Of a stretch of 64,000 nt of DNA, positions 44,247 to 52,959 are shown one piece after another; positions within the stretch are counted from its first letter, which is position 1, and every line of letters starts with the position of its first letter. Under the pieces are notes generated by a model that saw nothing but the letters and a program-made list of their open reading frames with translations, did not search any database and was not told where the DNA came from. This stretch comes from Streptomyces smyrnaeus. GTDB taxonomy: Bacteria > Actinomycetota > Actinomycetes > Streptomycetales > Streptomycetaceae. The stretch covers positions 124,001-188,000 of the forward strand of contig NZ_JAFFZM010000008.1 of NCBI RefSeq assembly GCF_017676345.1, given 5' to 3'. The position numbers and the translations under genes are program-made.

Positions 44247-44268
44247 GCACGTTCATGACAGAACGTGC
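44247..44268. promoter_or_regulatory. 8-bp inverted repeat upstream of the penicillin-binding protein gene
   Basis: GCACGTTC-ATGACA-GAACGTGC lies 66 bp before the ATG, next to TAGGGT on the minus strand, a -10-like element. It could be an operator. The rest of the 308-bp pmt-to-PBP gap holds CCGCCGC-GCC-GCGGCGG near 44353-44369, a plausible pmt terminator, and no gene. Confidence 0.4.
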
Positions 44269-44489
44269 CCCGGTATGCCCGTTTGGCCCCTTCTTCCGGA
44301 GATCTGGCTTCCAGGTTTCACCGGTTCCGGGAATCCGGACCGCAGAGCGGAACCGCCGCGCCGCGGCGGCCGCACTCCCGCGGCCTCTGGGGCAGACGAG
44401 CGGCACGGGGCGATCGGTTCCGGATAGCGGCCTTGTGTCCGAATCGCGATCTTCGAGTCATCCGAACGTTGCCGGGCGGCCGGCTGCCG

Positions 44490-46277
44490 TCAGATCCACG
44501 AATCCAGCCACATCCGGTGCCGCCACTCCCCCATGGGGATCGTCTGCCCGGTGTAGATCGGCCAGAAATAGATGAAGTTCCAGACGATGAGCAGCCCCAC
44601 GACCCCCGCGGCCACCACGCCCAGGGTGCGCCGTCTGTCGTCCGTGCCCGGTGGTCCGGCCAGCGCTCCGGCCGCCATCGCCAGTCCCAGACACAGGAAC
44701 GGCAGGAACACCACGGCGTAGAACAGGAAGATGGTGCGCTCCTGGTAGGCGAACCAGGGCAGATAGCCGCCCGCGACACCGCACAGGATCGCGCCCGCCC
44801 GCCAGTCGCGGCGGAAGAACCAGCGGTAGAAGACATAGACGAGGGCCGCGCACGCGGCCCACCACAGCACCGGGGTGCCCAGTGCGAGGACCTCCCGGGC
44901 GCACCCCTCGGCCTTGTCGGTGCAGCCGTCGGTGCCCGCCTTGGGCGACTCGTAGAAGTAGGAGACGGGACGGCCCAGTACCAGCCAGCTCCACGGGTTC
45001 GACTGATAGGTGTGACCCGAGGTCAGGTTGACGTGGAAGTCGTAGACCTGGCTCTCGTAGTGCCACAGGCTGCGCAGCGGCCCCGGCAGCCAGCCCCAGG
45101 GGCCCGCGGCGCCCTGCTTGTCCGCCCAGTCGCGGAAGTAGCCGCCGGAGGTGGCGAACCAGCCCGTCCACGAGACGACATAGGTGACCACCGCGACCAC
45201 GGGCAGCGAGACGAAGGCGGGCAGCGCGTCCTTGCGGAGCATCGCCGGGAAGGGCCGGGAGGCCCCCGCGGTGCGACGTGCTCCCATGTCCCACAGGACG
45301 GTCAACAGACCGAACGCGGCCAGCACATACAGCCCGTTCCACTTGGTGGCGCAGGCCAGCCCCAGGCACACCCCGGCCGCCAGCCGCCAGGGCCGCAGCC
45401 CCAGGCCCGCACGGTCCCCCACGAAGGCGTCCGGCAGCGGCGCACCGGTGCCGGGCCCTTCGTCGGTGCTCGCGCACGGCAGCCGCGCGGCGAGCCGTTC
45501 CCGGGTCCGGTCGCGGTCGACGAGCAGACAGCCGAACGCGGCCAGCACCCAGAACATCACCACCAGGTCCAGCAGCGCGGCCCGGCTCATCACGAAGTGC
45601 AGCCCGTCCACGGCCATCAGGGCGCCCGCCAGGCAGCCCAGCGCCGTCGAGCGGAACAGCCGCCGCCCGATACGGCACAGCATCAGCACCGAGAGGGTGC
45701 CGAGCAGCGCCATCATGAACCGCCAGCCGAACGGATTCAGCCCGAAGAGGGCCTCACCGAGCCCGATGATCCACTTGCCGACCGGTGGATGGACGACGTA
45801 CGAGCCCTCCGGCGAGAGGGGGATGTGCTGCGGATCGCCCAGGATCTTGTCGTTGGCGTTGTCCGGCCATGTCCCCTCGTACCCGTAGTGGATGAGCGAC
45901 CAGGCGTCCTTGGCGTAGTACGTCTCGTCGAATATGACGGCGTGCGGGGAGCCGAGTTGCCAGAAGCGCAGCACCCCGGCGAGGAGCGCGATCAGCAGCG
46001 GCCCGCCCCAGGCGGCCCAGCGCGCCAGCCGCACGGAGACCTCGGGCGCCAGTCCGAAGACCGCCCCCAGCCGCGGGTCCGGCGCGGGGAAGGCCGGGGT
46101 GAGCCGGTCGCGGACACCGGCACGGGGCCGGGCCGCGTAGCCGAAGCGGCGCAGTCGCGCCTGCCACCTGGGGAGCCGCACAGGGTCGTCCCCGATCCCG
46201 GCGCTGGCCTCGCGGTCCGGGCTGCCGGGCCCGCCCTGCCTGCGGTCGGCTTCCCCCACGGTGTCACTGGTCGTCAC
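44490..46277 (-). CDS. pmt: Dolichyl-phosphate-mannose-protein mannosyltransferase
   Basis: It transfers mannose from polyprenyl-phosphomannose to Ser/Thr of exported proteins. The 595-residue GT39 protein has the catalytic acidic pair in FDETYYAKDAWSLIHYG after the first helix, HPPVGKWIIGLGEALFG, and about 10-11 further transmembrane segments. It ends in GEWRHRMWLDSWI. The GTG at 46277 is preferred: TACGAT ends 7 nt upstream and no binding site is seen, suggesting a leaderless message; ATG 46286 overlaps that hexamer. It is divergent from rsmI. Confidence 0.92.
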   Translation of the reverse strand: MTTSDTVGEADRRQGGPGSPDREASAGIGDDPVRLPRWQARLRRFGYAARPRAGVRDRLTPAFPAPDPRLGAVFGLAPEVSVRLARWAAWGGPLLIALLAGVLRFWQLGSPHAVIFDETYYAKDAWSLIHYGYEGTWPDNANDKILGDPQHIPLSPEGSYVVHPPVGKWIIGLGEALFGLNPFGWRFMMALLGTLSVLMLCRIGRRLFRSTALGCLAGALMAVDGLHFVMSRAALLDLVVMFWVLAAFGCLLVDRDRTRERLAARLPCASTDEGPGTGAPLPDAFVGDRAGLGLRPWRLAAGVCLGLACATKWNGLYVLAAFGLLTVLWDMGARRTAGASRPFPAMLRKDALPAFVSLPVVAVVTYVVSWTGWFATSGGYFRDWADKQGAAGPWGWLPGPLRSLWHYESQVYDFHVNLTSGHTYQSNPWSWLVLGRPVSYFYESPKAGTDGCTDKAEGCAREVLALGTPVLWWAACAALVYVFYRWFFRRDWRAGAILCGVAGGYLPWFAYQERTIFLFYAVVFLPFLCLGLAMAAGALAGPPGTDDRRRTLGVVAAGVVGLLIVWNFIYFWPIYTGQTIPMGEWRHRMWLDSWI

Positions 46278-46320
46278 GCGGGCCATCGTAGGGATCGCCG
46301 GGGCGCCGTGCGCGGGCGCG

Positions 46321-46362
46321 TCGCCACCGCGTGTGGTGTCGGTCGCCACCGCGTGTGGTGTC
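46321..46362. repeat. 22-bp tandem duplication between pmt and rsmI
   Basis: TCGCCACCGCGTGTGGTGTC occurs at 46321 and again at 46343. Each copy contains the inverted pair CCAC/GTGG, so the duplicated unit is itself palindromic. It lies in the 133-bp divergent promoter region and could be a duplicated operator. Confidence 0.7.
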
Positions 46363-46410
46363 AGGGGTGACGCCGCACCGGGGGACGGGCGGCACTGCGA
46401 GGATGGGCGG

Positions 46411-47277
46411 GTGACTGGAACGCTCGTGCTCGCCGGCACCCCCATCGGCGACCCCTCCGACGCCCCGCCCCGACTCGCGGCCGAACTGGCCGACGCCGAT
46501 GTCGTGGCCGCCGAGGACACCCGGCGGCTGCGCAAGCTGACCCAGGCGCTGGGTGTCACCCCGGCCGGGCGGATCGTCTCCTACTTCGAGGGCAACGAAG
46601 CCGCCCGTACGCCCGAGCTGGCCGAGGCGCTGGCGGAGGGGGCGCGGGTGGTGCTGGTGACGGACGCGGGCATGCCGTCGGTCTCGGACCCGGGGTACCG
46701 GCTGGTGGCGGCGGCCGTGGAGCGGGGAGTGCGGGTCACCGCCGTCCCCGGCCCCTCGGCGGTGCTGACGGCGCTGGCGGTCTCGGGGCTGCCGGTGGAC
46801 CGGTTCTGCTTCGAGGGGTTCCTGCCGCGCAAGCAGGGCGAACGGCTCGGCAGGCTGCGCGAGGCCGCCCAGGAGCGGCGCACGCTGGTCTACTTCGAGG
46901 CGCCGCACCGGCTGCAGGCCGCCCTCGCCGCGATGGCCGAGGTCTTCGGCGCCGAGCGCGAGGCCGCCGTGTGCCGGGAGCTGACCAAGACCTACGAACA
47001 GGTGCGGCGCGGACCGCTGGGCGAGCTCGCGCGGTGGGCGGCCGAGGGGGTGCGCGGCGAGATCACCGTCGTCGTGCGCGGTGCCGACGCGCCCTCCGCG
47101 GGCCAGGCGGACGCCGCGGAGCTGGCGCGCCGGGTCGCCGAGCGCGAGGAGGCGGGCCAGCCGCGCAAGGAGGCGATCGTGGAGGTGGCCCGCGCCGCGG
47201 GGGTACCGAAGCGGGAGGTCTTCGACGCCGTGGTCGCCGCCAAGAACGCCCAGGGCGCCTCCCGGCCGAAGGCCTGA
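46411..47277 (+). CDS. rsmI: 16S rRNA 2'-O-ribose C1402 methyltransferase
   Basis: A 288-residue SPOUT-unrelated, tetrapyrrole-methylase-fold enzyme that methylates 16S rRNA near the decoding site. Motifs are LAGTPIGDPSD at the start, VAAEDTRRLRKLTQALG, LVTDAGMPSVSDPGYRLV and AVPGPSAVLTALAVSGLP. FCFEGFLPRKQGER, YFEAPHRLQAAL and the C-terminal RKEAIVEVARAAGVPKREV follow. GTG 46411 follows GAGGA. It is divergent from pmt. Confidence 0.94.
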   Translation: MTGTLVLAGTPIGDPSDAPPRLAAELADADVVAAEDTRRLRKLTQALGVTPAGRIVSYFEGNEAARTPELAEALAEGARVVLVTDAGMPSVSDPGYRLVAAAVERGVRVTAVPGPSAVLTALAVSGLPVDRFCFEGFLPRKQGERLGRLREAAQERRTLVYFEAPHRLQAALAAMAEVFGAEREAAVCRELTKTYEQVRRGPLGELARWAAEGVRGEITVVVRGADAPSAGQADAAELARRVAEREEAGQPRKEAIVEVARAAGVPKREVFDAVVAAKNAQGASRPKA

Positions 47278-47473
47278 GGAGCCCGGCGCAGCCGGCCGGG
47301 CAGGTAAAGGACTTGCCCGGCAAGGCAAAGGGAAGGTCCATGGACGCCCTTCACCTTGACGCTCGGCCCAAATTTCCCCAAACGGAGGAAAAGCCCCACC
47401 GAGCCGCCTTCCGGTCCGCTCATACGAGGAGTGCACTGGCAGTGGGCGTGATGCGCCCCAGGAAGGAGCTGCC

Positions 47474-47764
47474 ATGAAGCACGAGAGCGGCAACGGCAAG
47501 GACATGCCCCACTCCGGGCGGGAGACGGTGCACGAGGCGTACTCGTTCGCCTGCATGAAATGCGGCCACGGGTGGGAGCAGGAGTACGAGATACAGCATC
47601 TCGAATACACCGACGGCAGGCCTCTGGTCGTGTATTACGAGGACGGGAAGCGCGTCCCCTCGCCGCTCACCAAACCCACGTGCCGCTTCTGCGACGCGCA
47701 TGTCGTCCGCATCATGCGTTCCGGGCGCGTCTCGAAGGCGGAGGCTGCACTTCCGCACCACTGA
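47474..47764 (+). CDS. Small C4 zinc-ribbon protein
   Basis: A 96-residue protein with CMKCGHGW (about 27-34) and CRFCDAHVV (about 70-78), a rubredoxin-like zinc knuckle with four Cys. A Tyr-rich loop (VVYYEDGKRVPSP) lies between. ATG 47474 follows AAGGAG. Such proteins are widespread and uncharacterised in Streptomyces; nucleic-acid or protein binding is likely. A hairpin at 47830-47848 downstream may terminate it. Confidence 0.85.
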   Translation: MKHESGNGKDMPHSGRETVHEAYSFACMKCGHGWEQEYEIQHLEYTDGRPLVVYYEDGKRVPSPLTKPTCRFCDAHVVRIMRSGRVSKAEAALPHH

Positions 47765-47770
47765 GCGACG

Positions 47771-47848
47771 CCGCGGTGCACTGAGGCGAGTGGCGCCGCG
47801 GTGCCGCCGAGGCGAGTCGCGCTGCGGGGCCGCCTCCCCCGGAGGCGG
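47771..47848. terminator. 25-bp tandem repeat followed by an 8-bp hairpin
   Basis: CCGCGGTGCACTGAGGCGAG (47771) and CCGCGGTGCCGCCGAGGCGAG-like sequence (47796) are tandem copies. Next comes CCGCCTCC-CCC-GGAGGCGG (47830-47848), a probable terminator of the zinc-ribbon gene just before the tatD promoter. Confidence 0.55.
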
Positions 47849-47862
47849 ACAGCGCCGCGCTT

Positions 47863-47868
47863 TATCAT
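47863..47868 (+). promoter_or_regulatory. -10-like hexamer of a probable leaderless tatD transcript
   Basis: TATCAT ends 7 nt before the tatD ATG and no ribosome-binding site precedes the start. Confidence 0.45.
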
Positions 47869-47875
47869 CGCCGGT

Positions 47876-48754
47876 ATGTCCACCCCCGCGACCCCGAACA
47901 GCGCAGCGACGAACGCCGCCAAGGCTCGGGCGGCCCAGGCACCCCCGCCGCCGCCCGAGCCGCTGGCCTTCCCGGTCGCGGACTCCCACACCCACCTGGA
48001 CATGCAGGAGTCCTCCGTCGCCGACGCGCTGACCGCGGCAGCCGCCGTGGGTGTGACGACGGTCATCCAGGTCGGCTGCGACCTGGAGCGCTCCCGGTGG
48101 GCCGCCGAGACGGCCGCCGCCTGGAAGAGCGTCTGGGCCGCCGTCGCACTGCACCCGAACGAGGCGCCCCGGCTGAGCGCGGAGGGCGGCCAGGAGGCGC
48201 TGGACGAGGCGCTCGCGGGCATCGAGAAGCTGGCCGGGCTCGGCCAGGTGCTCGCCGTCGGCGAGACCGGACTGGACTACTTCCGCACCGGCCCCGAGGG
48301 CATCGCGGCGCAACAGCGCTCGTTCCGCGCCCACATCGAGCTGGCCAAGCGGCTGGACAAGGCCCTGGTCATCCACGACCGCGAGGCCCATGCGGATGTG
48401 CTGCGCATCCTGGACGAGGAGGGCGCCCCCGAGCGGACCGTCTTCCACTGCTACTCCGGCGACGCCGAGATGGCACGGTTGTGCGCCGACAAGGGCTATT
48501 TCATGTCCTTCGCCGGAAACATCACCTTCAAGAACGCGCAGCCGCTACGCGACGCCCTCGCCGCGGCGCCGCCCGAGCTGCTGCTGGTGGAAACGGACGC
48601 GCCGTTCCTGACCCCGGCACCCCACCGGGGCCGCCCCAACGCGCCGTACCTGATCCCGCTGACCCTGCGGGCCATGGCCGCGACCAAGGGCATGGACGAG
48701 GAGCGGCTGGCCCGCCATGTGGCGGCGAACACGGCGCGCGCCTTCGGCTACTGA
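47876..48754 (+). CDS. tatD: TatD-family metal-dependent DNase
   Basis: A 292-residue TIM-barrel hydrolase. Metal ligands are visible in DSHTHLDM, VGETGLDYFR, VIHDREAHADVLRIL, FHCYSGDAEMA and LLVETDAPFLTPAPHRG. The family shows 3'-5' exonuclease activity and is linked to DNA repair. The first 30 residues are an Ala/Pro tail. ATG 47876 is nearly leaderless. It is followed by rsmA and ispE, a conserved bacterial grouping. Confidence 0.93.
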   Translation: MSTPATPNSAATNAAKARAAQAPPPPPEPLAFPVADSHTHLDMQESSVADALTAAAAVGVTTVIQVGCDLERSRWAAETAAAWKSVWAAVALHPNEAPRLSAEGGQEALDEALAGIEKLAGLGQVLAVGETGLDYFRTGPEGIAAQQRSFRAHIELAKRLDKALVIHDREAHADVLRILDEEGAPERTVFHCYSGDAEMARLCADKGYFMSFAGNITFKNAQPLRDALAAAPPELLLVETDAPFLTPAPHRGRPNAPYLIPLTLRAMAATKGMDEERLARHVAANTARAFGY

Positions 48755-48790
48755 GAGCGGACGCCGGGCGTCGGGCGCCGGGCGGGGCCG

Positions 48791-48796
48791 TAAACT
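48791..48796 (+). promoter_or_regulatory. -10-like hexamer of a probable leaderless rsmA transcript
   Basis: TAAACT ends 6 nt before the GTG of rsmA, with no ribosome-binding site between. Confidence 0.45.
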
Positions 48797-48802
48797 GGCG
48801 CG

Positions 48803-49750
48803 GTGAGCGCTGCCCCTTCCGACCCGTCCGCCGTCTCCGACGCCTCCGGCAGCGGTGTGCTGCTCGGCCCCGCGGAGGTGCGGGAGCTGGCCGAAGCGCT
48901 GGGGGTGCGGCCCACCAAGCAGCGCGGGCAGAACTTCGTGATCGACCCGAACACGGTGCGCCGCATCGTGCGCACCGCCGAGCTCGGTGGCGACGACGTG
49001 GTGGTGGAGGTCGGCCCCGGGCTCGGCTCGCTCACCCTGGCGCTGCTGGAGACGGCGGCGCATGTCACCGCGATCGAGGTCGACGACGTGCTGGCCGCTT
49101 CCCTGCCCGCGACCGTACGGGCCCGGTTGCCGGAGCGCGCCGGGCGCTTCTCCCTCGTGCACGAGGACGCCCTGCGGGTCACCGAGCTGCCCGGGCCGCA
49201 GCCGACCGCGCTGGTGGCCAACCTCCCCTACAACGTGGCCGTCCCGGTGCTGCTGCACCTGCTGGCGACGTTCCCGAGCATCGAGCGGACGCTGGTGATG
49301 GTGCAGTCCGAGGTCGCCGATCGGCTGGCCGCGCCGCCCGGCTCGAAGGTCTACGGGGTGCCGTCGGCGAAGGCCGCCTGGTACTGCGAGGTCAAGCGGG
49401 CCGGAGCGATCGGGCGCAACGTGTTCTGGCCGGCGCCCAACGTCGACTCGGGGCTGGTCTCGCTCGTACGCCGGGCGCATCCGCCCCGGACCCGCGCGAG
49501 CCGCACGGAGGTGTTCGCCGTCGTCGACGCCGCGTTCGCCCAGCGGCGCAAGACGCTGCGGGCCGCGCTGTCCGGGTGGGCGGGGTCGGGCGCCGCCGCC
49601 GAGCAGGCGCTGCGCGCCGCCGGGGTCTCCCCGCAGGCGCGCGGGGAGTCGCTGACCATCGCCGAGTTCGCCGCGATCGCGGAGCACGGCCCGCGCCGGG
49701 AGGCCGCGCCGGGCCGACGGGACGGAGACGACGAGGAGCACACCGCGTGA
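48803..49750 (+). CDS. rsmA: 16S rRNA dimethyladenosine transferase (KsgA)
   Basis: It dimethylates two adjacent adenines near the 3' end of 16S rRNA. The 315-residue protein has [14 protein letters not shown], the SAM motif [16 protein letters not shown], the catalytic [11 protein letters not shown] and the C-terminal [18 protein letters not shown] 48803 lies 6 nt after TAAACT, consistent with a leaderless message. Its stop overlaps the ispE start (GTGA). Confidence 0.95.
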   Translation: MSAAPSDPSAVSDASGSGVLLGPAEVRELAEALGVRPTKQRGQNFVIDPNTVRRIVRTAELGGDDVVVEVGPGLGSLTLALLETAAHVTAIEVDDVLAASLPATVRARLPERAGRFSLVHEDALRVTELPGPQPTALVANLPYNVAVPVLLHLLATFPSIERTLVMVQSEVADRLAAPPGSKVYGVPSAKAAWYCEVKRAGAIGRNVFWPAPNVDSGLVSLVRRAHPPRTRASRTEVFAVVDAAFAQRRKTLRAALSGWAGSGAAAEQALRAAGVSPQARGESLTIAEFAAIAEHGPRREAAPGRRDGDDEEHTA

Positions 49751-50700
49751 TCCAGCCAGCCGCTGCCACCCCCACCGGCCCCACCGGGACGGTCACCGTG
49801 CGTGTTCCCGCCAAGGTGAATGTGCAGTTGTCGGTGGGCGGTCTACGTCCCGACGGCTTCCACGGCCTGGCCAACGTCTTCCTCGCCGTCGGTCTGTACG
49901 ACTCGATCAGCGCGACCCGCGCCGACGCGCCACTGCTGACCGTCTCCGGACCGGACGCCGCGCAGGTGCCGCAGGACCGCACCAATCTGGCGGCACGCGC
50001 CGCCGAACTGCTGGCCGAGCGGCACGGGCTGGCACCCGATGTGCATCTGCACATCGCCAAGGACATCCCCGTGGCCGGCGGTATGGCGGGCGGCAGCGCC
50101 GACGCGGCGGGCGCCCTGCTGGCCTGCGACCGGCTGTGGGGCCTGAACACCCCGCGCGAGGAGCTGCTGGCGCTCTGCGCGGAGCTGGGCTCGGACGTGC
50201 CGTTCAGCTTCGCCGGCGGCGCGGCGCTCGGCCAGGGCAGGGGCGAGCGGCTGACCCCGCTGGAGGTGGGCGGCGCCTTCCACTGGGTGTTCGCGGTCGC
50301 GGACGGCGGCCTGTCGACACCGGACGTCTACCGCGAGTGCGACCGGCTGCGGGAAGCGGCCGGTACCGGCTCCTCGGCAGCCGATGTGCCCGAACCCGTC
50401 GCCTCCGAGGCCCTGTTGGCGGCGCTGCGGGCAGGCGAAGCGCAGGCGCTGGCCGCGACCCTGCACAACGACCTCCAGCCGGCGGCGCTCTCGCTGCGGC
50501 CGTCGCTCGCCGAGACTCTTGAGACCGGTCTGGCCGCGGGCGCACTGGCGGCGCTGGTCTCCGGCTCCGGCCCCACCTGTGCGTTCCTGACGGCCGACGC
50601 CGACTCGGCGAGCCGCACCGCGCACACCCTCACCGCCTCCGGCACCTGCCGCACGGCCCGCGCCACCACCGGCCCCGCGCCGGGCGCGACGGTGGTGTGA
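49747..50700 (+). CDS. ispE: 4-diphosphocytidyl-2-C-methyl-D-erythritol kinase
   Basis: A GHMP kinase of the MEP isoprenoid pathway. The 317-residue protein has [20 protein letters not shown] near the start, the ATP loop [27 protein letters not shown] and C-terminal [11 protein letters not shown]. It overlaps rsmA by 4 bp and is translationally coupled. It supplies isoprenoid precursors, including the polyprenyl phosphate used by Pmt and wall synthesis. Confidence 0.95.
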   Translation: MIQPAAATPTGPTGTVTVRVPAKVNVQLSVGGLRPDGFHGLANVFLAVGLYDSISATRADAPLLTVSGPDAAQVPQDRTNLAARAAELLAERHGLAPDVHLHIAKDIPVAGGMAGGSADAAGALLACDRLWGLNTPREELLALCAELGSDVPFSFAGGAALGQGRGERLTPLEVGGAFHWVFAVADGGLSTPDVYRECDRLREAAGTGSSAADVPEPVASEALLAALRAGEAQALAATLHNDLQPAALSLRPSLAETLETGLAAGALAALVSGSGPTCAFLTADADSASRTAHTLTASGTCRTARATTGPAPGATVV

Positions 50701-50714
50701 CGGCGCGCACCGTC

Positions 50715-50788
50715 AGGGGCGCGGGGAACTGCGCGAGCGACCACAGCACACCCGCAGACTGCGACGAACAGCAAGGGGCAGCCCCTTT
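50715..50788. repeat. Dispersed intergenic repeat, copy B, ending in a hairpin
   Basis: AGGGGCGCGGGGAACTGCGC, then CCCGCAGACTGCG and GCAAGGGGCAGCCCC, matches copies A and C. The final AAGGGGC-A-GCCCCTT, between the convergent ispE and serine-hydrolase stops, can serve as a terminator. Confidence 0.75.
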
Positions 50789-52021
50789 TCAGCCTGCGGC
50801 AGCCACAGCGGAGCGCAGCGCCCGGATCACAGCCTGCGGGCGGGGGTCGCTGGTGACGGAGCGGTGGTGGGTGTTGGTGACGTAGCCGAAGGACGTGGCC
50901 GTCTCCGGGTCGGCGAAGCCGAGGGAGCCGCCCCGGCCGGGGTGGCCGAAGGAGCCTGGGCCCAGCAGCGGGCAGGCCGGGCCGTGCAGCATGTAGCCGA
51001 GTCCGAAGCGGGTGCCCACGACCAGTACCCGGTCGGGTCCGTCGGACTCCAGCGAGCGTGCCTGGGTGAGCGTTGCGGGGGTGAACAGCCGGCGCGCCGT
51101 ACCCAGCGGGCCCAGCAGCGCCGCGTAGAAGGCGGACAGGGAGCGGGCCGTGGCGATACCGTTCGCGGCGGGGAGTTCGGCGGCGCGGTAGGCGGGGTCG
51201 TTCTGGTCGGGTTTCGGCGCGATGGCGCCGAAGGCGCGGCGGGTCAGCGAGCCCGGGTCGGCGTAGGCGTCGGTCACCGCGCGCTTGGGGCGGGTCCGCA
51301 GCGCACCCGGCTCGGGCGCGGGCGCCTCCCGTTCGGCGACCCGGGCCACCCGGCCCTGGGCCGCGATCCGGTCGGGCAGCCCGATCCACAGATCGAGTCC
51401 CAGGGGCCCGGCCACCTCGTCGGCGAACCAGCGCCCCAGGGTGCGGCCGCCGCTGGCGCGTGCCACCAGTTCGCCCAGCAGCCAGCCGAAGGTGTGCGGG
51501 TGGTAGCCGTGTGCCGTGCCCGGCTGCCACTCCGGCGTCTGAGCGGCGAGCGCCCGGGCCGCCCGCCCCGGCTCCAGCGCCTCCTCCAAGGTGAGCGGGA
51601 CGTCCAGCGCGGGCAGTCCCGCCCGATGTGTCAGCAGGTGGCGGACCAGGACGCGTTCCTTGCCCGCCCTGTTGAACTGTGGCCAGTACGCGCCGACCGG
51701 CGCGTCCAGGTCGAGTTGGCCGCGCTGGTGCAGCAGATGCGGGACGGCCGCCGCCAGCCCCTTGGTGACCGAGCGGACGACGACGGCGGTGTCCTCGCTC
51801 CAGGGCGCCGCCTGCGGGTCGGCCGGGTCGGTGCTGCCTGCCCACAGGTCGACGACCTTGCGGCCCTCCCGGTGCACGGCCAGCGCGGCGCCCTGCTCGC
51901 CGCGCTGCTCGAAGTTGCGTATGAAGGCGTCCCGGACGGGCTCGTACCCGTCCGCCACCGTGCCGTGCACCGCGATCTCAGTGCCGTGCCCCGCCACCGC
52001 TGTGTGAACGACCTCTGCCAC
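50789..52021 (-). CDS. Beta-lactamase-family serine hydrolase (EstB/class C-like)
   Basis: A 410-residue cytosolic-looking protein, as no signal peptide is seen. It has the Ser-x-x-Lys motif VVRSVTKGLAAAV (about 85), the Tyr motif GYHPHTFGWLLGEL in place of the usual YSN, and the late GHPGRGGSLGFADPE. Members act as esterases or beta-lactam-tolerant peptidases. GTG 52021 follows GAAGGAA; a longer frame upstream lacks support. It is convergent with ispE. Confidence 0.88.
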   Translation of the reverse strand: MAEVVHTAVAGHGTEIAVHGTVADGYEPVRDAFIRNFEQRGEQGAALAVHREGRKVVDLWAGSTDPADPQAAPWSEDTAVVVRSVTKGLAAAVPHLLHQRGQLDLDAPVGAYWPQFNRAGKERVLVRHLLTHRAGLPALDVPLTLEEALEPGRAARALAAQTPEWQPGTAHGYHPHTFGWLLGELVARASGGRTLGRWFADEVAGPLGLDLWIGLPDRIAAQGRVARVAEREAPAPEPGALRTRPKRAVTDAYADPGSLTRRAFGAIAPKPDQNDPAYRAAELPAANGIATARSLSAFYAALLGPLGTARRLFTPATLTQARSLESDGPDRVLVVGTRFGLGYMLHGPACPLLGPGSFGHPGRGGSLGFADPETATSFGYVTNTHHRSVTSDPRPQAVIRALRSAVAAAG

Positions 52022-52125
52022 GGTTCCTTCGCTCCTGTCGCCTTGAGGGCGCTTTTGTGACGCCGCGCCCCCCATGGTCCTACGGAGGGCTCAAGGCTGT
52101 GCGACGGGGGCAGGGCTGCACCCCG

Positions 52126-52959
52126 TCAGGCAACCGGCACCGTCACCGACCGAGGGTCGAAACCGAAGGGCAGCTCCAGCCGATGGGCCCGCATCAGCTC
52201 CACGTCGGAGAGCAACTCCTGCGTCGGCCCGTCGGCAACCAGCACCCCGTCGCTGAGCACCACCGAGCGGGGGCACAGCTCCAGCGCGTACGGCAGGTCG
52301 TGGGTGACCATCAGCACCGTCAGCTCCAGCGAGAGGATCAGATCGGCCAGCTCGCGGCGGGCCGCCGGATCAAGGTTGGAGGACGGCTCGTCCAGTACGA
52401 GGATCTCGGGCCGGCCGGCCAGCACGGTGGCGACCGCGACGCGGCGCCGCTGGCCGAACGAGAGGTGGTGCGGCGCCCGGTCCGCGTGCTCGGCCATCCC
52501 CACCCGCTCCAGCGCCTCGTGCACCCGCGCCTCCAGCTCGGCGCCGCGCAGCCCGGCGGCTGCCGGTCCGAACGCCACATCCTCCCGCACCGTCGGCATG
52601 AACAGCTGGTCGTCCGGGTCCTGGAAGACGATGCCGACCCGGCGCCGGATCTCCGCGAGATGAGGGCGCCCGGCCTTGAGCCCGGCGACGGTGACCGATC
52701 CGGCACCCGGCGTCAGGATGCCGTTCAGATGCAGCACCAGCGTGGTCTTTCCGGCGCCGTTGGGGCCGAGCAGCGCGACGCGCTGGCCGCGCGGCACGGT
52801 CAGGTCGACGCCGAACAGCGCCTGGTGGCCGTCGGGGTAGGCGTAGGCGAGACCGCTCACCTGGAGGGAGGGCACCTCGGCGGCGCCGGGGGCGGGGTCG
52901 GCGGTGCCGGGGGTGCGGGCGGTACCGGGGTTATCGGCGGTGGAGGTCAAAGGGTCCAT
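52126..52959 (-). CDS. cbiO: ABC/ECF transporter ATPase, cobalt/nickel type
   Basis: 277 residues. Walker A GPNGAGKTTLVLHLNG, the Q-loop VFQDPDDQLFM typical of CbiO, signature LSFGQRRRVAVA and Walker B ILVLDEPSSNLDP are present. A 45-residue Pro/Ala/Thr tail precedes the fold. It overlaps the cbiQ stop by 13 bp. It energises metal-ion uptake with CbiQ and CbiMN. Confidence 0.92.
   Translation of the reverse strand: MDPLTSTADNPGTARTPGTADPAPGAAEVPSLQVSGLAYAYPDGHQALFGVDLTVPRGQRVALLGPNGAGKTTLVLHLNGILTPGAGSVTVAGLKAGRPHLAEIRRRVGIVFQDPDDQLFMPTVREDVAFGPAAAGLRGAELEARVHEALERVGMAEHADRAPHHLSFGQRRRVAVATVLAGRPEILVLDEPSSNLDPAARRELADLILSLELTVLMVTHDLPYALELCPRSVVLSDGVLVADGPTQELLSDVELMRAHRLELPFGFDPRSVTVPVA

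Noticed and set aside
48097-49746. N-terminal extension of ispE through tatD/rsmA to an 867-residue protein
   Set aside because: The extension is out of frame with two complete genes; the GTG at 49747 in the GTGA overlap gives a normal-length IspE.
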